47,746 bases of DNA from Stygiobacter sp. (GTDB taxonomy: Bacteria > Pseudomonadota > Alphaproteobacteria > Rhodospirillales > Magnetospirillaceae): positions 1 through 47,746 of the forward strand of contig VBWB01000036.1 of assembly GCA_006218045.1 (NCBI GenBank). Reading direction: 5' to 3'. The notes under the pieces were generated by a model. The model searched no databases. It saw only the letters and a program-made list of their open reading frames with translations, and was not told the origin of the DNA. Numbering within the stretch: the stretch's first letter is position 1; the number at the start of each line of letters is the position of its first letter. A program made the translations under genes and the position numbers. This document shows positions 35,337-44,163 of the stretch, one piece after another.

Positions 35337-35344
35337 GGACGATC

Positions 35345-35800
35345 ATGCCCACCCATGCGGAAAAGCGCCCGCTGCCCTATACCCCCGACCAGTTGTTCGA
35401 TCTGGTCGCCGATGTGGAACGCTACCCGGAATTCCTGCCGTGGTGCGTCGGCGCGCGCATCCGCAAGCGCGACGGCGACATGTTCTTCGCCGATCTGGTC
35501 ATCGGCTTCAAGATGATCCGCGAGCGCTATACCTCCAAGGTGGTGTTGGACCGCACCGCCATGCGCATCGACGTCACCTATACCGAAGGCCCATTCCAGT
35601 ACCTGAACAACCACTGGAGCTTCGTCCCCAACGCCGACGGTACCACCACCATCGATTTTTTCGTCGATTTCGAGTTCAAGTCGAAGATCCTGCAAAAGGT
35701 CATCGGCTCGCTGTTCAACGAAGCGGTCAAGCTGATGGTCGGCGCCTTCGAGAAGCGCGCCGGTCAGTTGCATGGCCCGGATGGGCGCAAAGCGTCCTGA
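35345..35800 (+). CDS. RatA/COQ10-like START-domain protein
   Basis: A 151-residue protein of the polyketide cyclase/START fold. It has the family start EKRPLPYTPDQLFDLVADVERYPEFLPWC and later YTEGPFQYLNNHWSF and FEFKSKILQKVIGSLFNEAV. In eukaryotes and alphaproteobacteria this group (COQ10) binds coenzyme Q and supports respiration; the E. coli homologue RatA was described as a toxin that blocks ribosome subunit joining. In this context behind lipA, a quinone-binding role is more likely, which is inference. A two-hairpin 3' element follows the stop. Confidence 0.92.
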   Translation: MPTHAEKRPLPYTPDQLFDLVADVERYPEFLPWCVGARIRKRDGDMFFADLVIGFKMIRERYTSKVVLDRTAMRIDVTYTEGPFQYLNNHWSFVPNADGTTTIDFFVDFEFKSKILQKVIGSLFNEAVKLMVGAFEKRAGQLHGPDGRKAS

Positions 35801-35805
35801 CAGGA

Positions 35806-35862
35806 TGATGGGCTGCCGCCCACACCCGCTCGGGGTGAACCCCGATCCCCCTTTATTTTAAG
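35806..35862 (+). repeat. 3'-end two-hairpin element, copy C
   Basis: Hairpin GGGC-TGCC-GCCC, then TCGGGG-TGAA-CCCCGA, then TCCCCCTTTATTTTAAGG. It is almost identical to the copy downstream of purK (9580-9638, opposite strand) and sits six bases after the RatA-like gene stop, so in both places it ends a transcript in the same relative direction. Confidence 0.7.
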
Positions 35863-35887
35863 GCGTTATTCGAGATTAAGTGATGTC

Positions 35888-36541
35888 TTATTTATGCGTT
35901 TTTGCATACTCCAAAACCTTACGTTCAAGCGCCCCTGTGGCCTGACAACGAACACGGATTTCCGCAGGGTTTCCATGGGTTCCCGTCCCCGCTTCCTTCG
36001 TCGTCAGATCAATGCTCGACTCTTGGACCCCGGCGGCCTGTCCCGCCAAGTTGGTAAAGTTGTATTTCACCCCAAAGACATACTTGGCGTTGACGCTGAC
36101 TGAGGTTGCTTTGTCTCCCGCAGGAGCCACATAGACGTTCGCACGGCCATCCAGCTTTGTGGAGCGGAAGACGTTGAAGGCAATCCCATTTCTATCCGTC
36201 GTCGTATAGGCCGAAGAGCCCGCAGTTGCATAGGTGTAGTCCTGCTTCCCACGGACATTGGTGAACGTCCGCATGGAGGTTCCGCAGTCGATGAACTGCT
36301 GGGCCTGTTGGGACGAGAACGAAACGTTGATGATTCGAGAGGCTCTCTCAACGTTGTTGATAACGAAGAAGTCCTCGGACAGGTTTCGAATGAGGCGATC
36401 CCACACCACGTCGAACGGCTCTTTGATTTCCACGGAGTTTTCGACCACGTGCTCGGTCGGAGGAACATAGTTCTCCGTGGTTGTCGCTGCACACCCGCCC
36501 AGCAACCCACAGACTACCGCCAAGACACTCCGCTTTATCAT
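35888..36541 (-). CDS. Putative lipoprotein of unknown function, lower GC
   Basis: A 217-residue precursor with a lipoprotein signal: MIKRSVLAVVCGLLGGCAAT, where LLGGC is a lipobox and the Cys is residue 17. The mature part is mostly beta-type and soluble (ENSVEIKEPFDVVWDRLIR and VNAKYVFGVKYNFTN). It resembles small outer-membrane lipoproteins whose function is unknown. Base composition and codon use are clearly less GC-rich than in all flanking genes, which points to acquisition by transfer. AAGGGCGG before the ATG is a good ribosome site, so a longer upstream start at 36679 is rejected. It is convergent with the RatA-like gene and not in an operon with the methyltransferase, as 207 bases separate them. 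Confidence 0.8.
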   Translation of the reverse strand: MIKRSVLAVVCGLLGGCAATTTENYVPPTEHVVENSVEIKEPFDVVWDRLIRNLSEDFFVINNVERASRIINVSFSSQQAQQFIDCGTSMRTFTNVRGKQDYTYATAGSSAYTTTDRNGIAFNVFRSTKLDGRANVYVAPAGDKATSVSVNAKYVFGVKYNFTNLAGQAAGVQESSIDLTTKEAGTGTHGNPAEIRVRCQATGALERKVLEYAKTHK

Positions 36542-36748
36542 GTTTCCGCCCTTCCTCAATCCACCACGCCAAGGAATATACCGAAGGTTGAGTTTATCAA
36601 CAACCCACCGCATAACGGGCGGTGCCGAAAGAAAAATCCGAGGCAGACAGATCGGCCAACCTCCGTTTTTTGATATCAAGGCGATAAAGGCTATTCCTTG
36701 ACCACGTTTAAAGCGAACCGGCTGGGGCGACCGCCCGCTTTTTTGCTT

Positions 36749-37393
36749 TCACAGATGGCTTTCGATGGCCCAGCCGCCCCAGGCCATGCGGTCGTTGGGC
36801 AATTGCTGGTGCAGCAAAGGCGGCAAGACCGCCTGCAAGGCGGTGACCCGGTTGGTGGCCAGGGCATTGCCGGTCAGCACGTAGACGCCGATATGGTCAT
36901 GGATGAAAAAGGCGGTGATGCCGGGGAAAGCGGCCATCACCTGCTGGTGGTCCCAATCGTCCTTGACGTGGACTTCAAACGGATTGCCGTTGATCTCGTC
37001 TTGGGGGTAATGCACCACCGGAATGGACAACAGCACATACGAGGCGACGGCCAGGGCCTTGCCGACCGCCGCTTGTGCTTCGTCTTTCTGCATGTGTTCC
37101 AGCACGTCGCCGAAAATCACCAGATCCACCGGGGCGAGGCTGGCGAAATCCACCTGCCGCAGGTCGCTGTTGATCACCCGGTGATACAGGTCGTCCAGGC
37201 CGAACTGGTCGATATAGGGCTCCCAGGCCTCGATGCCGATCCAGGTGGCCTTGCCCAGATGGGGGGCCAGCAAGGTGCGATAGGTGCCGCAGCCACAGCC
37301 GCAATCGACGACGGTGTCGATGCCGCCGGCTTCCGCCAGCTTGCGCATCAGCAAGGAAATGTACAGTTTTCCGTAATCGGCGCTGCCCGGCAT
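36749..37393 (-). CDS. SAM-dependent methyltransferase, class I fold
   Basis: A 214-residue protein with the AdoMet-binding motif I VVDCGCGCGTYRTLL (unusually rich in Cys), motif II acidic end IGIEAWEPYID, and LVIFGDVLEHMQKDEAQ (typical of Methyltransf_11/23 families). It then has SIPVVHYPQDEINGNPFEVHV. The substrate is unknown; the glycan-type HYPQDEINGNPFEVH pattern is seen in proteins linked to surface polysaccharides, but this is a weak hint. It starts 5 bases after tldD stops, so both are on one mRNA. Confidence 0.85.
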   Translation of the reverse strand: MPGSADYGKLYISLLMRKLAEAGGIDTVVDCGCGCGTYRTLLAPHLGKATWIGIEAWEPYIDQFGLDDLYHRVINSDLRQVDFASLAPVDLVIFGDVLEHMQKDEAQAAVGKALAVASYVLLSIPVVHYPQDEINGNPFEVHVKDDWDHQQVMAAFPGITAFFIHDHIGVYVLTGNALATNRVTALQAVLPPLLHQQLPNDRMAWGGWAIESHL

Positions 37394-37398
37394 GTTGA

Positions 37399-38832
37399 TT
37401 ATACCGCCGTGCCGCCGACGGTCAGGCCGTCCATGCGCAATGTCGGTTGGCCCACGCCCACCGGCACGCCCTGGCCGTCCTTGCCGCAGGTGCCGATACC
37501 GGGGTCCAGCTCCAGGTCGTTGCCGATCATGGTCACCTTGTTCATGGCGTCGGGGCCGTTGCCGATCAGGGTGGCGCCCTTGACCGCCGGCCCGATCCTG
37601 CCATCCTCGATCAGATAGGCCTCGGTGGCGGCGAAGACGAATTTGCCCGAGGTGATGTCCACCTGACCACCACCGAAGTTGACAGCGTAGATACCTTTTT
37701 TTACCGAGGCAATGATTTCCGCCGGGTCATGCCCGCCCGCCTCCATGAAGGTGTTGGTCATGCGCGGAATCGGTGCATGGGCATAGGATTGCCGCCGTCC
37801 GTTGCCGGTGGGCTTGACCCCCATCAGCCGGGCGTTGAGGCGGTCCTGCATATAGCCGACCAGGATGCCGTCCTCGATCAGGGTGGTGCGGCTGGAGGGC
37901 GTGCCCTCATCATCCACCGACAGCGAGCCGCGACGGTCGACCATGGTACCGTCATCGACCACGGTGACGCCCTTGGCTGCCACTCTTTGCCCGAGCATGC
38001 CGGAAAAAGCCGAGGTGCCCTTGCGGTTGAAATCGCCCTCAAGCCCATGGCCGACGGCTTCATGCAGCATGATTCCGGGCCAGCCCGGCCCCAGCACCAC
38101 GCTCATTTCCCCCGCCGGGGCGGGGACCGAGTCCAGATTGATGGCGGCCTGGCGGATCGCTTCATCGACGCAAGCCCGCCATGATCCCTCGTCGATCATC
38201 CGTTCATAGGTGAAGCGCCCGCCGATGCCGTGGCTGCCGGTTTCCATGCGGTCGCCGTCGCCCATCACCACCGAGACGTTCAGGCGCACCAGTGGGCGGA
38301 TATCGGCGGCATGGCTGCCATCGGCGCGCTGGATGAACACCGCCTGCCACGACCCGGTCAGCGATGCCGAGACCTGACGCAGGCGTGGCTCCTTGCCCCG
38401 CGCATAGGCATCCATGGCTTCCAGCAATTGGACCTTGGTCGCGAACGGGACCAAATTCAGCGGGTTTATGTCGGTGTAAAGGGCGGAGTTGGTGCCCATG
38501 GGCGCTGCCGCCATGGTGCCGGAATGACCGTTGCGCACCGCCTTGACCGTATCGCCGGCGCGACGGATGGCCTCTTCCGACAGCACCGAACCGTGGGCGT
38601 AACCGTGGGCCTCGCCCACCACCGAGCGCAGGCCGAAGCCCTGGGCGGTGTCGAAATTGGCCGATTTGATCTGACGGTCGTCCAGCACCATGCTTTCCGA
38701 CTGCCGGTATTCCAGGAACAATTCGCCGTCATCGGCCCCGGTCAAGGCATCGCCGACGATGGCCGTCACTTTGTCCTGGTCAAGCCCAGCGCGGGTGAAG
38801 AACAATTGATGGGCTTGGGACTCGTGAGGCAT
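37399..38832 (-). CDS. tldD: TldD metalloprotease
   Basis: Subunit of the TldD/TldE (PmbA) zinc protease that trims modified peptides and degrades unfolded small proteins. The 477-residue protein has the metal motif HEAVGHGLEGD (HExxxH) and the conserved GKDGQGVPVGVGQPTLR near its end. The family start MPHESQAHQLFF at 38832 is preferred to an in-frame ATG at 38922 that adds 30 unrelated residues. No tldE/pmbA gene is in this window. Co-transcribed with the methyltransferase. Confidence 0.95.
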   Translation of the reverse strand: MPHESQAHQLFFTRAGLDQDKVTAIVGDALTGADDGELFLEYRQSESMVLDDRQIKSANFDTAQGFGLRSVVGEAHGYAHGSVLSEEAIRRAGDTVKAVRNGHSGTMAAAPMGTNSALYTDINPLNLVPFATKVQLLEAMDAYARGKEPRLRQVSASLTGSWQAVFIQRADGSHAADIRPLVRLNVSVVMGDGDRMETGSHGIGGRFTYERMIDEGSWRACVDEAIRQAAINLDSVPAPAGEMSVVLGPGWPGIMLHEAVGHGLEGDFNRKGTSAFSGMLGQRVAAKGVTVVDDGTMVDRRGSLSVDDEGTPSSRTTLIEDGILVGYMQDRLNARLMGVKPTGNGRRQSYAHAPIPRMTNTFMEAGGHDPAEIIASVKKGIYAVNFGGGQVDITSGKFVFAATEAYLIEDGRIGPAVKGATLIGNGPDAMNKVTMIGNDLELDPGIGTCGKDGQGVPVGVGQPTLRMDGLTVGGTAV

Positions 38833-38949
38833 GAAGGCTCCTGCGGGACGGGTAGGGGGCGCGGGTAGGGCATGAGCAAGCCGGTCAGGTATTGGCAGGC
38901 CGTGACCCAAAGTGTACACCAAAACTTGTCGCTAAAAGGAATATAGGCA

Positions 38950-40257
38950 ATGGCCGAGACGATGCCAGGGCGAACCTGGGCCTTGAACGAACATTCCATG
39001 CGCCGGGCCTTGGCCGGCGAGGTGCATGCGCGCCCCTATGAGCAGATCGCCGCCCCGGTCCGCGCCAGTCATCTGGCGGTGCTGCACGATGGTCTGGGCG
39101 CGGCCGAGGAACGGGCTTACCTGACTGAATTGCTGTCCATCCACGGCGCCGAGGCACCGGCGGAAAGCACCAATTATTTTTCCCGCGATCTTGGCGCGCT
39201 GCGCCTGCGCTGGGAGCGCCATGCCGAGTTTTCCACCTATACCTTCCTGCGTTTCGATAGCTATGACCATCCGTTCAGTGATCCGGCCCTGGCCCTGGTG
39301 CCGGCGGAATGGCTGGAGCGTCTGCCCGGCAAGGTGTTGACCGCCACCCATCTGGCCATGGAAAAGGCCCCACGTTCCGCCGACGACATCACCACCTTAT
39401 TCGACGGCAATCCGTTGATCGCCGCCAAGATCATCGGTTCGGCGGCGGAATGCTGGACCGATTTTCGCCTGCATGCCGATGGCTTCGGTCGCATCTGGGT
39501 GCGCGACAAGGATCTGACCAAGGGGCAAAGCGGCCGGGTGATGCAGCGTCTGTTGGAAATCGAGACCTATCGCATGATGGCGCTCCTGGCTTTTCCGCCG
39601 GCCCGTCAGGCCAATGCCGAGATGTTTCGCATGGATAGCGGCCTGGCCGCCATCGTCACCGAACTGGCCGACCCGGCCATCGCCCAGAACGACCGCGAAT
39701 TGCTGGAGCGCCTGACCGCCCTGGCGGCCGAGGCCGAGCGGCTGGACGCCGCCACCTCGTTCCGGCTGGGGGCGGCGCGGGCCTATTACGCCATCGTCAA
39801 CCAGCGCATTGCCGAATTGCGCGAGGATCGCATTCCGGGTCTGCAAACCATCGGCGAATTCATGGACCGCCGTCTGGCCCCGGCCATGAAGACCTGCGAA
39901 TCGGCGGCGGAACGCCAACAATTGCTGGCGCGCCGCGCCGCCCGGGCCGGCGATTTGCTGCGCACCCGCGTCGATATCGCGCTCGAGGAAAAAAACCGCG
40001 ATCTGCTGCGCAGCATGAACCGCCGCGCCCAGTTGCAATTGCGCTTGCAAGAGACGGTGGAAGGCCTGTCGGTGGTGGCCATCAGCTATTATCTGCTGGG
40101 ACTGGTGTTTTATGCCGCCAAGGGCTTGAAGGGCGTCGGCCTGCCGGTGGATGCCGACATCGCCGCCCTGGTCGCCCTGCCGGTGATCATCGGCGCGGTG
40201 ATCCTGGGCGTGCGCCGCCTGCGCCGCGCCTTGGTCAAAGACCACGGCGAGGATTAG
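38950..40257 (+). CDS. DUF3422 family membrane-anchored protein
   Basis: A 435-residue protein with the DUF3422 pattern: RRALAGEVHARPYEQIAAPVR at the N-terminus, a long helical middle (RTRVDIALEEKNRDLLRSMN) and two C-terminal membrane segments (about 365-385 and 395-415). The large N-terminal part is cytoplasmic by the positive-inside rule. The function is unknown; the family is common in proteobacteria. AAAGGA lies before the ATG. It is divergent from tldD. Its stop codon is followed at once by a MITE-like element. Confidence 0.9.
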   Translation: MAETMPGRTWALNEHSMRRALAGEVHARPYEQIAAPVRASHLAVLHDGLGAAEERAYLTELLSIHGAEAPAESTNYFSRDLGALRLRWERHAEFSTYTFLRFDSYDHPFSDPALALVPAEWLERLPGKVLTATHLAMEKAPRSADDITTLFDGNPLIAAKIIGSAAECWTDFRLHADGFGRIWVRDKDLTKGQSGRVMQRLLEIETYRMMALLAFPPARQANAEMFRMDSGLAAIVTELADPAIAQNDRELLERLTALAAEAERLDAATSFRLGAARAYYAIVNQRIAELREDRIPGLQTIGEFMDRRLAPAMKTCESAAERQQLLARRAARAGDLLRTRVDIALEEKNRDLLRSMNRRAQLQLRLQETVEGLSVVAISYYLLGLVFYAAKGLKGVGLPVDADIAALVALPVIIGAVILGVRRLRRALVKDHGED

Positions 40258-40260
40258 ATA

Positions 40261-40423
40261 GCTGCGGAAAATTCTGTTTGCCACCCTCTGAGTCGTCACC
40301 CCCGCGCAGGCGGGGGTCCATGCCGGGGCAATATCGCGATCTATCCACAAGGTATGGTGTACTGAAGCATGGATTCCCACCTGCGCGGGAATGACGAAAG
40401 AAAAATAGGTGTTTTTCCGCAGC
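40261..40423. mobile_element. 163-bp MITE-like element
   Basis: Terminal inverted repeats GCTGCGGAAAA (40261-40271) and TTTTCCGCAGC (40413-40423). Inside are two inverted copies of a 29-bp unit, 40294-40322 and 40368-40396, of the type CGTCAyyCCCGCGCAGGyGG, each itself a hairpin in which the differences are paired. TA-rich flanks at both ends (TAGATA and TAACAG) would fit a TA-targeting transposase such as IS630/Tc1, but no transposase is present. The whole element fills the gap between the DUF3422 and PilZ receptor genes. Confidence 0.6.
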
Positions 40424-40426
40424 CTG

Positions 40427-42655
40427 TTAGGCGACATCCGCCATCAACTGGGTGAGAAAGTGCAAGTGGGCCTGGGTTTTGTCCTGGCCCACAACCTCCA
40501 CCTCGATGGCGCCGGCAATGCCATCCATGGTCAGGCGGCAGCGTTGTCCCGGCGATAGGGCGGCATCATCGGCCAGCATCAAGGTGGCGCCATTGCGGCT
40601 GCAATCGGTGACGCGCCCGCCATGGTCACGGCCGCTCACGCTCAGGATCGCCTCGCGGTCGATGCTGCGGCGTTCGTCCTGGCGGCGATCGACTTCGCGG
40701 GTCGAGGTGCGTACCACCCGGATCAGGGTATCGCGCAGATTCTGGATGGCATCGGCCACTTCGGTTGAAATGATACTGACCTGACTGGCCTGGAGGCGGG
40801 TGGTTTGCGCCTCATTGCTGACGGCGCCGATGCGCCTGGACACCTCGTTGGCGGCGTCCGAGGTCTGGCTGACATTACGCGAGATTTCCCCGGTGGCGGC
40901 GCCCTGTTCCTCGATGGCGGCGGCGATGGCGGCGGCGATGCTTTCCACCGCGTCGATGGCGCCGGCGATCTGCCCCACCGCGTTCACCGCGTTGCGGGTG
41001 GTGGCCTGAATGGCTTCCACCTGGGCGGAAATTTCGGCGGTGGCCTTCGACGTTTGCGCCGCCAGATTTTTCACCTCGTTGGCGACGACGGCAAAACCCT
41101 TGCCGGCTTCGCCGGCGCGGGCCGCCTCGATGGTGGCGTTGAGTGCCAACAGATTGGTCTGGCCGGCGATTACGCTGATCAGCACGGTGATTTCGTCGAT
41201 GCGGCCCACCGCATCGGACAAATGGGTGATGGTGGTCTGGGCGATTCGGGCCGATTGCACCGCGTCGTGGGTGACGCTGGTGGCGGTGGTGACCTGATGG
41301 GCGATTTCAGTAATGGAGGCACTGAGCTGTTCCGACGCGGCGGCGACGGTCTGGGCATTGGCCAAGGCCTGATCGGCGGCGGAGGCCACGCCCTGGGCGT
41401 CACTGCCTACGATTTCGGCGGATTGTGCCATGGCCTGGGCGGTTTTGGTCATGGACCGGGTGCGTTCCGCCACCCGGTCGACCGCCAGTCTGGATTCGCG
41501 CTCGACCGTTTCGGCCATGGTCTGTAGCGCGGCGACCTTGTCGCGCTCGCCGCGGGCACGCTGGTCCTCCTGGGACCGGCGCAGGGACTCGGCGTCGGCC
41601 ATGGCATCGCGGAAGACCAGCGCCGCCCGCGCCATCGCGCCGATCTCGTCGCCGCGGTCGGTGCCGCCGATGGTGACCGTGGTTTCGCCTTGGGACAGGG
41701 CGGCGAGGGTCGCGCTCATGGCGTCGATGGGACGATAGATCGAACGCGCGATGGCGCTGCCCACCAGCAGCAGGGCCGCGCCGCCCAGGGCCATGATCGC
41801 GGTCGTCATCCGCTGGAACAAGGTGGAGATCCGTGCGGTTTCAAGCCGGGCGGAATCGGCTTCCGCCCGTGCCTCGGCGGCCAGGGGCTCGGCGACGGAC
41901 TGGATGATGGCGTGCTGATCGGACAGCGTCGCGGTCACCCGCACCAGCTCCTTGACCCCGTCGGCGGCGGCCTCGAACTTGGCTCCGTAGCTGTCCATCA
42001 GGTCCGAGATGGTCGATTGCGCGTCGGCGGGAATGCGGGAGGAGGGAAGGGCCTTGGCGAATTCGCTCTGGCGCTTGTCCATGGCGTCGCGGTACTTGGA
42101 TTCGACCCGGGCGAAGTAGTCCTTTTCGTGCCGGCGCATCTGGAGCATCAGCACCATCAGCCGCGGCTCGTCGAACTTGTCGAGCGCCTCTTCGACCATG
42201 TGGACGGCGCCGCGCAGGTCGCCCATCAGGCCGTCCTTCTCGGTCAGCCCGACTTCGCGCTGGGTCGCTGCGACCATGGCGAAGCCGCCGGAATAGGTGG
42301 CCAGGGCCGCGCGCAGCTCGCCGATCAGCTTGGGCTGGTTGAGGTTGGCGGGGTCGAGGCTGGCCTCCATGCCGTCCAGAGCCGCCCGCGCCGCCGCCAT
42401 CGCAGCAACGTGGCTGGCGACGTCCGCTTCCTTGCGGGCGAGCAGGAAGTCCTTCTCGTAACGGCGGGTATTGAGCAGCGCCGTTTCCAGTTTGCCGGCC
42501 TGCCGACCGAGTTCGTCGGCCCGCGTCGCCACCGCCTCGGCGCTTGCCGACAATCCGTTGCCTATGGCCATGGAGATGCCTAGCAGCACAAGAACGAGGG
42601 CCGCCAGGGCGACCAGGGCGCCGATCTGGAACCGGATCGGATAGCGAGACAGCAT
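40427..42655 (-). CDS. Methyl-accepting chemotaxis receptor with HBM sensor and C-terminal PilZ domain
   Basis: A 742-residue transmembrane receptor. The first membrane segment (about 8-30) is followed by a long periplasmic helical bimodular (HBM) domain with its two typical repeats, [13 protein letters not shown] and [17 protein letters not shown] receptors such as McpS bind organic acids. A second membrane segment (about 300-320), HAMP ([17 protein letters not shown]) and the signalling hairpin with tip [20 protein letters not shown] follow. The end (about 640-742) is a PilZ domain: [12 protein letters not shown] and the DxSxxG motif in [13 protein letters not shown]. The start [10 protein letters not shown] at 42655 has AGGAGAGGAC before it. 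The stop abuts a repeat element. The PilZ fusion points to c-di-GMP control. Confidence 0.93.
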   Translation of the reverse strand: MLSRYPIRFQIGALVALAALVLVLLGISMAIGNGLSASAEAVATRADELGRQAGKLETALLNTRRYEKDFLLARKEADVASHVAAMAAARAALDGMEASLDPANLNQPKLIGELRAALATYSGGFAMVAATQREVGLTEKDGLMGDLRGAVHMVEEALDKFDEPRLMVLMLQMRRHEKDYFARVESKYRDAMDKRQSEFAKALPSSRIPADAQSTISDLMDSYGAKFEAAADGVKELVRVTATLSDQHAIIQSVAEPLAAEARAEADSARLETARISTLFQRMTTAIMALGGAALLLVGSAIARSIYRPIDAMSATLAALSQGETTVTIGGTDRGDEIGAMARAALVFRDAMADAESLRRSQEDQRARGERDKVAALQTMAETVERESRLAVDRVAERTRSMTKTAQAMAQSAEIVGSDAQGVASAADQALANAQTVAAASEQLSASITEIAHQVTTATSVTHDAVQSARIAQTTITHLSDAVGRIDEITVLISVIAGQTNLLALNATIEAARAGEAGKGFAVVANEVKNLAAQTSKATAEISAQVEAIQATTRNAVNAVGQIAGAIDAVESIAAAIAAAIEEQGAATGEISRNVSQTSDAANEVSRRIGAVSNEAQTTRLQASQVSIISTEVADAIQNLRDTLIRVVRTSTREVDRRQDERRSIDREAILSVSGRDHGGRVTDCSRNGATLMLADDAALSPGQRCRLTMDGIAGAIEVEVVGQDKTQAHLHFLTQLMADVA

Positions 42656-43007
42656 TCTTGTCCTCTCCTTGGCATCGAAATCTGTGAGAACGCGCCGATT
42701 GGCGTAACGTTCGACCAATGCAATTCGGGCCGGGTGGATCATCCCCTGGTTCTCCATCCCGGTAGAAGAGTAGGGACGGAGGCGGGGTGAAGTCAAACCG
42801 ACGTTTTCCAGATGGGCGGCCCATCCGCCCCTGATCGACGCCAGAATCGCCAAATTCCGGTCCAACCGGGAGGCGAAATGGCGCGATGGTGGCCACCATC
42901 GCAGCATGACCACCACCTCGACCGACTTGGAGGGCCCCTGCGGCGCGATTCCAACCCATTTCGCAACGTGACGGGCGCAGTTCGCCCCGTGCCGACAACT
43001 TCAGCCG
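42656..43007. other. Gap upstream of the PilZ receptor gene
   Basis: About 350 bases without a convincing gene. It contains the promoter of the receptor on the minus strand. Open frames here on both strands lack ribosome sites and family features. The region lies between a complete receptor gene and a receptor N-terminal fragment, so it may include a recombination joint. Confidence 0.4.
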
Positions 43008-43244
43008 TCAACATGGTGCCGGGTCCCGTGGTCGGAGATCGTCGATCATGTCGAGGATGCGGCGAAACAGGTCATACGGCACCGCGACCTCTGCCATCTG
43101 GAAGACGGCGTAGCGGGCGTGGGCGATAACCTTCGCGCCGCTCAACACCAGCACGCCGCCGACCACGATGAACACCATGGCGGCCAGGATGACGATGGCC
43201 GAGATTTGCGATTTCAGCGGCAGACGGGACAGCAGGCGGAACAT
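43008..43244 (-). pseudogene. N-terminal fragment of a chemoreceptor
   Basis: 78 residues beginning MFRLLSRLPLKSQISAIVIL, a membrane segment (about 14-36) like the start of a chemoreceptor, then KVIAHARYAVFQMAEVAVPY and a stop after DLRPRDPAPC. No HAMP or signalling domain follows. It resembles the first part of the neighbouring receptor ([17 protein letters not shown]). It is probably a truncated gene; a genuine small membrane protein is the alternative. Confidence 0.5.
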
Positions 43245-43329
43245 CTTCGCATCCGACTAAAACGAAAGTAGGTGATGGTTAATCCCTAGGCCGGATGCAC
43301 GCAAGCTGGGGGTGGGAGTGTCACATAAA

Positions 43330-43347
43330 ATTCACATTGAGGTGAAT
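43330..43347 (-). terminator. Terminator after the EAL gene
   Basis: On the minus strand ATTCAC-CTCAAT-GTGAAT followed by TTTTATG. A short, AT-rich stem about 12 bases after the EAL stop; moderate strength. Confidence 0.5.
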
Positions 43348-43359
43348 GATGTGCCTGTT

Positions 43360-44118
43360 TTATAGCCACGGAATCTGATCGTCCCCGACCAATCGCCCAA
43401 TCTGTGGGCGGGCGAAGTAATAACCCTGGAACAGATTGATGCCCATGTCATGCAGCATCCGCACTTCCTCGATGCGTTCCGTCCCTTCGGCTACGACCGA
43501 TAATCCCAGCATCTCGGTGGTTTTGACCAGTCCGGTGATGATCGCCTGACGGGCCGGGCTTTGATCCACCCGGGTGATCAGGCAGCGATCGATCTTGAGG
43601 ATGTCGGGCTGGAAATCGGCCAGCAGCGATAGGCCGGCGTAGCCCGCGCCGAAATCATCGAGCGCGGTACGAATGCCGTGCTGACGGTAGGTCTCGATGA
43701 TCGATCGCAGATGGGGCCGGTTGTGGATATGTTCGTCTTCGGTGAACTCAAAGGTGATCAGATGTTCAGGAAAGCCGTGTTGCTTGGCGGATGCCAAGGT
43801 CAGGCGCAGGCAGGCTTCCGGGTGATAGACGGCATTGGGCAGAAAGTTGATGTTGAGCCGACGGTCCAGCCCCAATGCCGCCGCCGTTTCGATGGCCTTG
43901 ACCCGACAAGCCTGGTCGAAGGCATAGCGGTTGTCGTCGGTGACCCGGGCCAGGACAGAGGCAGCGCCGGCGCCGTCGTCGCCGCGCACCAAGGCTTCAT
44001 AAGCGTAGATGCGGCGCTGTGCCACATCCACCACCGGCTGAAAGGCCATGGTGAAAGAAAAATCCAAGGGCGTCGCGCACCGATTGTCACAGCCTTGCCC
44101 AATGGAGAGGTCGGTCAT
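43360..44118 (-). CDS. Stand-alone EAL domain c-di-GMP phosphodiesterase
   Basis: A 252-residue cytoplasmic protein that is almost only an EAL domain. Active-site residues are all present: EAL in YAYEALVRG, Asn in LNINFLP, Glu in ITFEFTEDEH, the Asp pair in ALDDFGAGYAGL, Lys in ILKIDRCL, Glu in VVAEGTERIEE and the end FQGYYFARP. It should therefore cleave c-di-GMP to pGpG. Residues 1-20 contain two Cys (GCDNRCATP). It starts 45 bases after the unknown che gene on the same strand, so it is likely the last gene of the che operon. This makes it a probable link between the receptors and c-di-GMP level. Confidence 0.93.
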   Translation of the reverse strand: MTDLSIGQGCDNRCATPLDFSFTMAFQPVVDVAQRRIYAYEALVRGDDGAGAASVLARVTDDNRYAFDQACRVKAIETAAALGLDRRLNINFLPNAVYHPEACLRLTLASAKQHGFPEHLITFEFTEDEHIHNRPHLRSIIETYRQHGIRTALDDFGAGYAGLSLLADFQPDILKIDRCLITRVDQSPARQAIITGLVKTTEMLGLSVVAEGTERIEEVRMLHDMGINLFQGYYFARPQIGRLVGDDQIPWL

Positions 44119-44163
44119 ACGCTTTCGCCCTAAAAGTGAGTGATCCCTCTCAAAAGGGATGGG

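Noticed and set aside
40294-40396. CRISPR-like repeats between the DUF3422 and receptor genes
   Set aside because: Only two units in inverted orientation, with no regular spacers and no cas genes. An inverted-repeat MITE fits.
42812-43129. A 105-codon plus-strand frame between the PilZ receptor gene and the receptor fragment
   Set aside because: No ribosome site and no homologous-looking features; rich in Arg and Pro as expected for chance frames in GC-rich DNA, and it overlaps the receptor fragment on the other strand.
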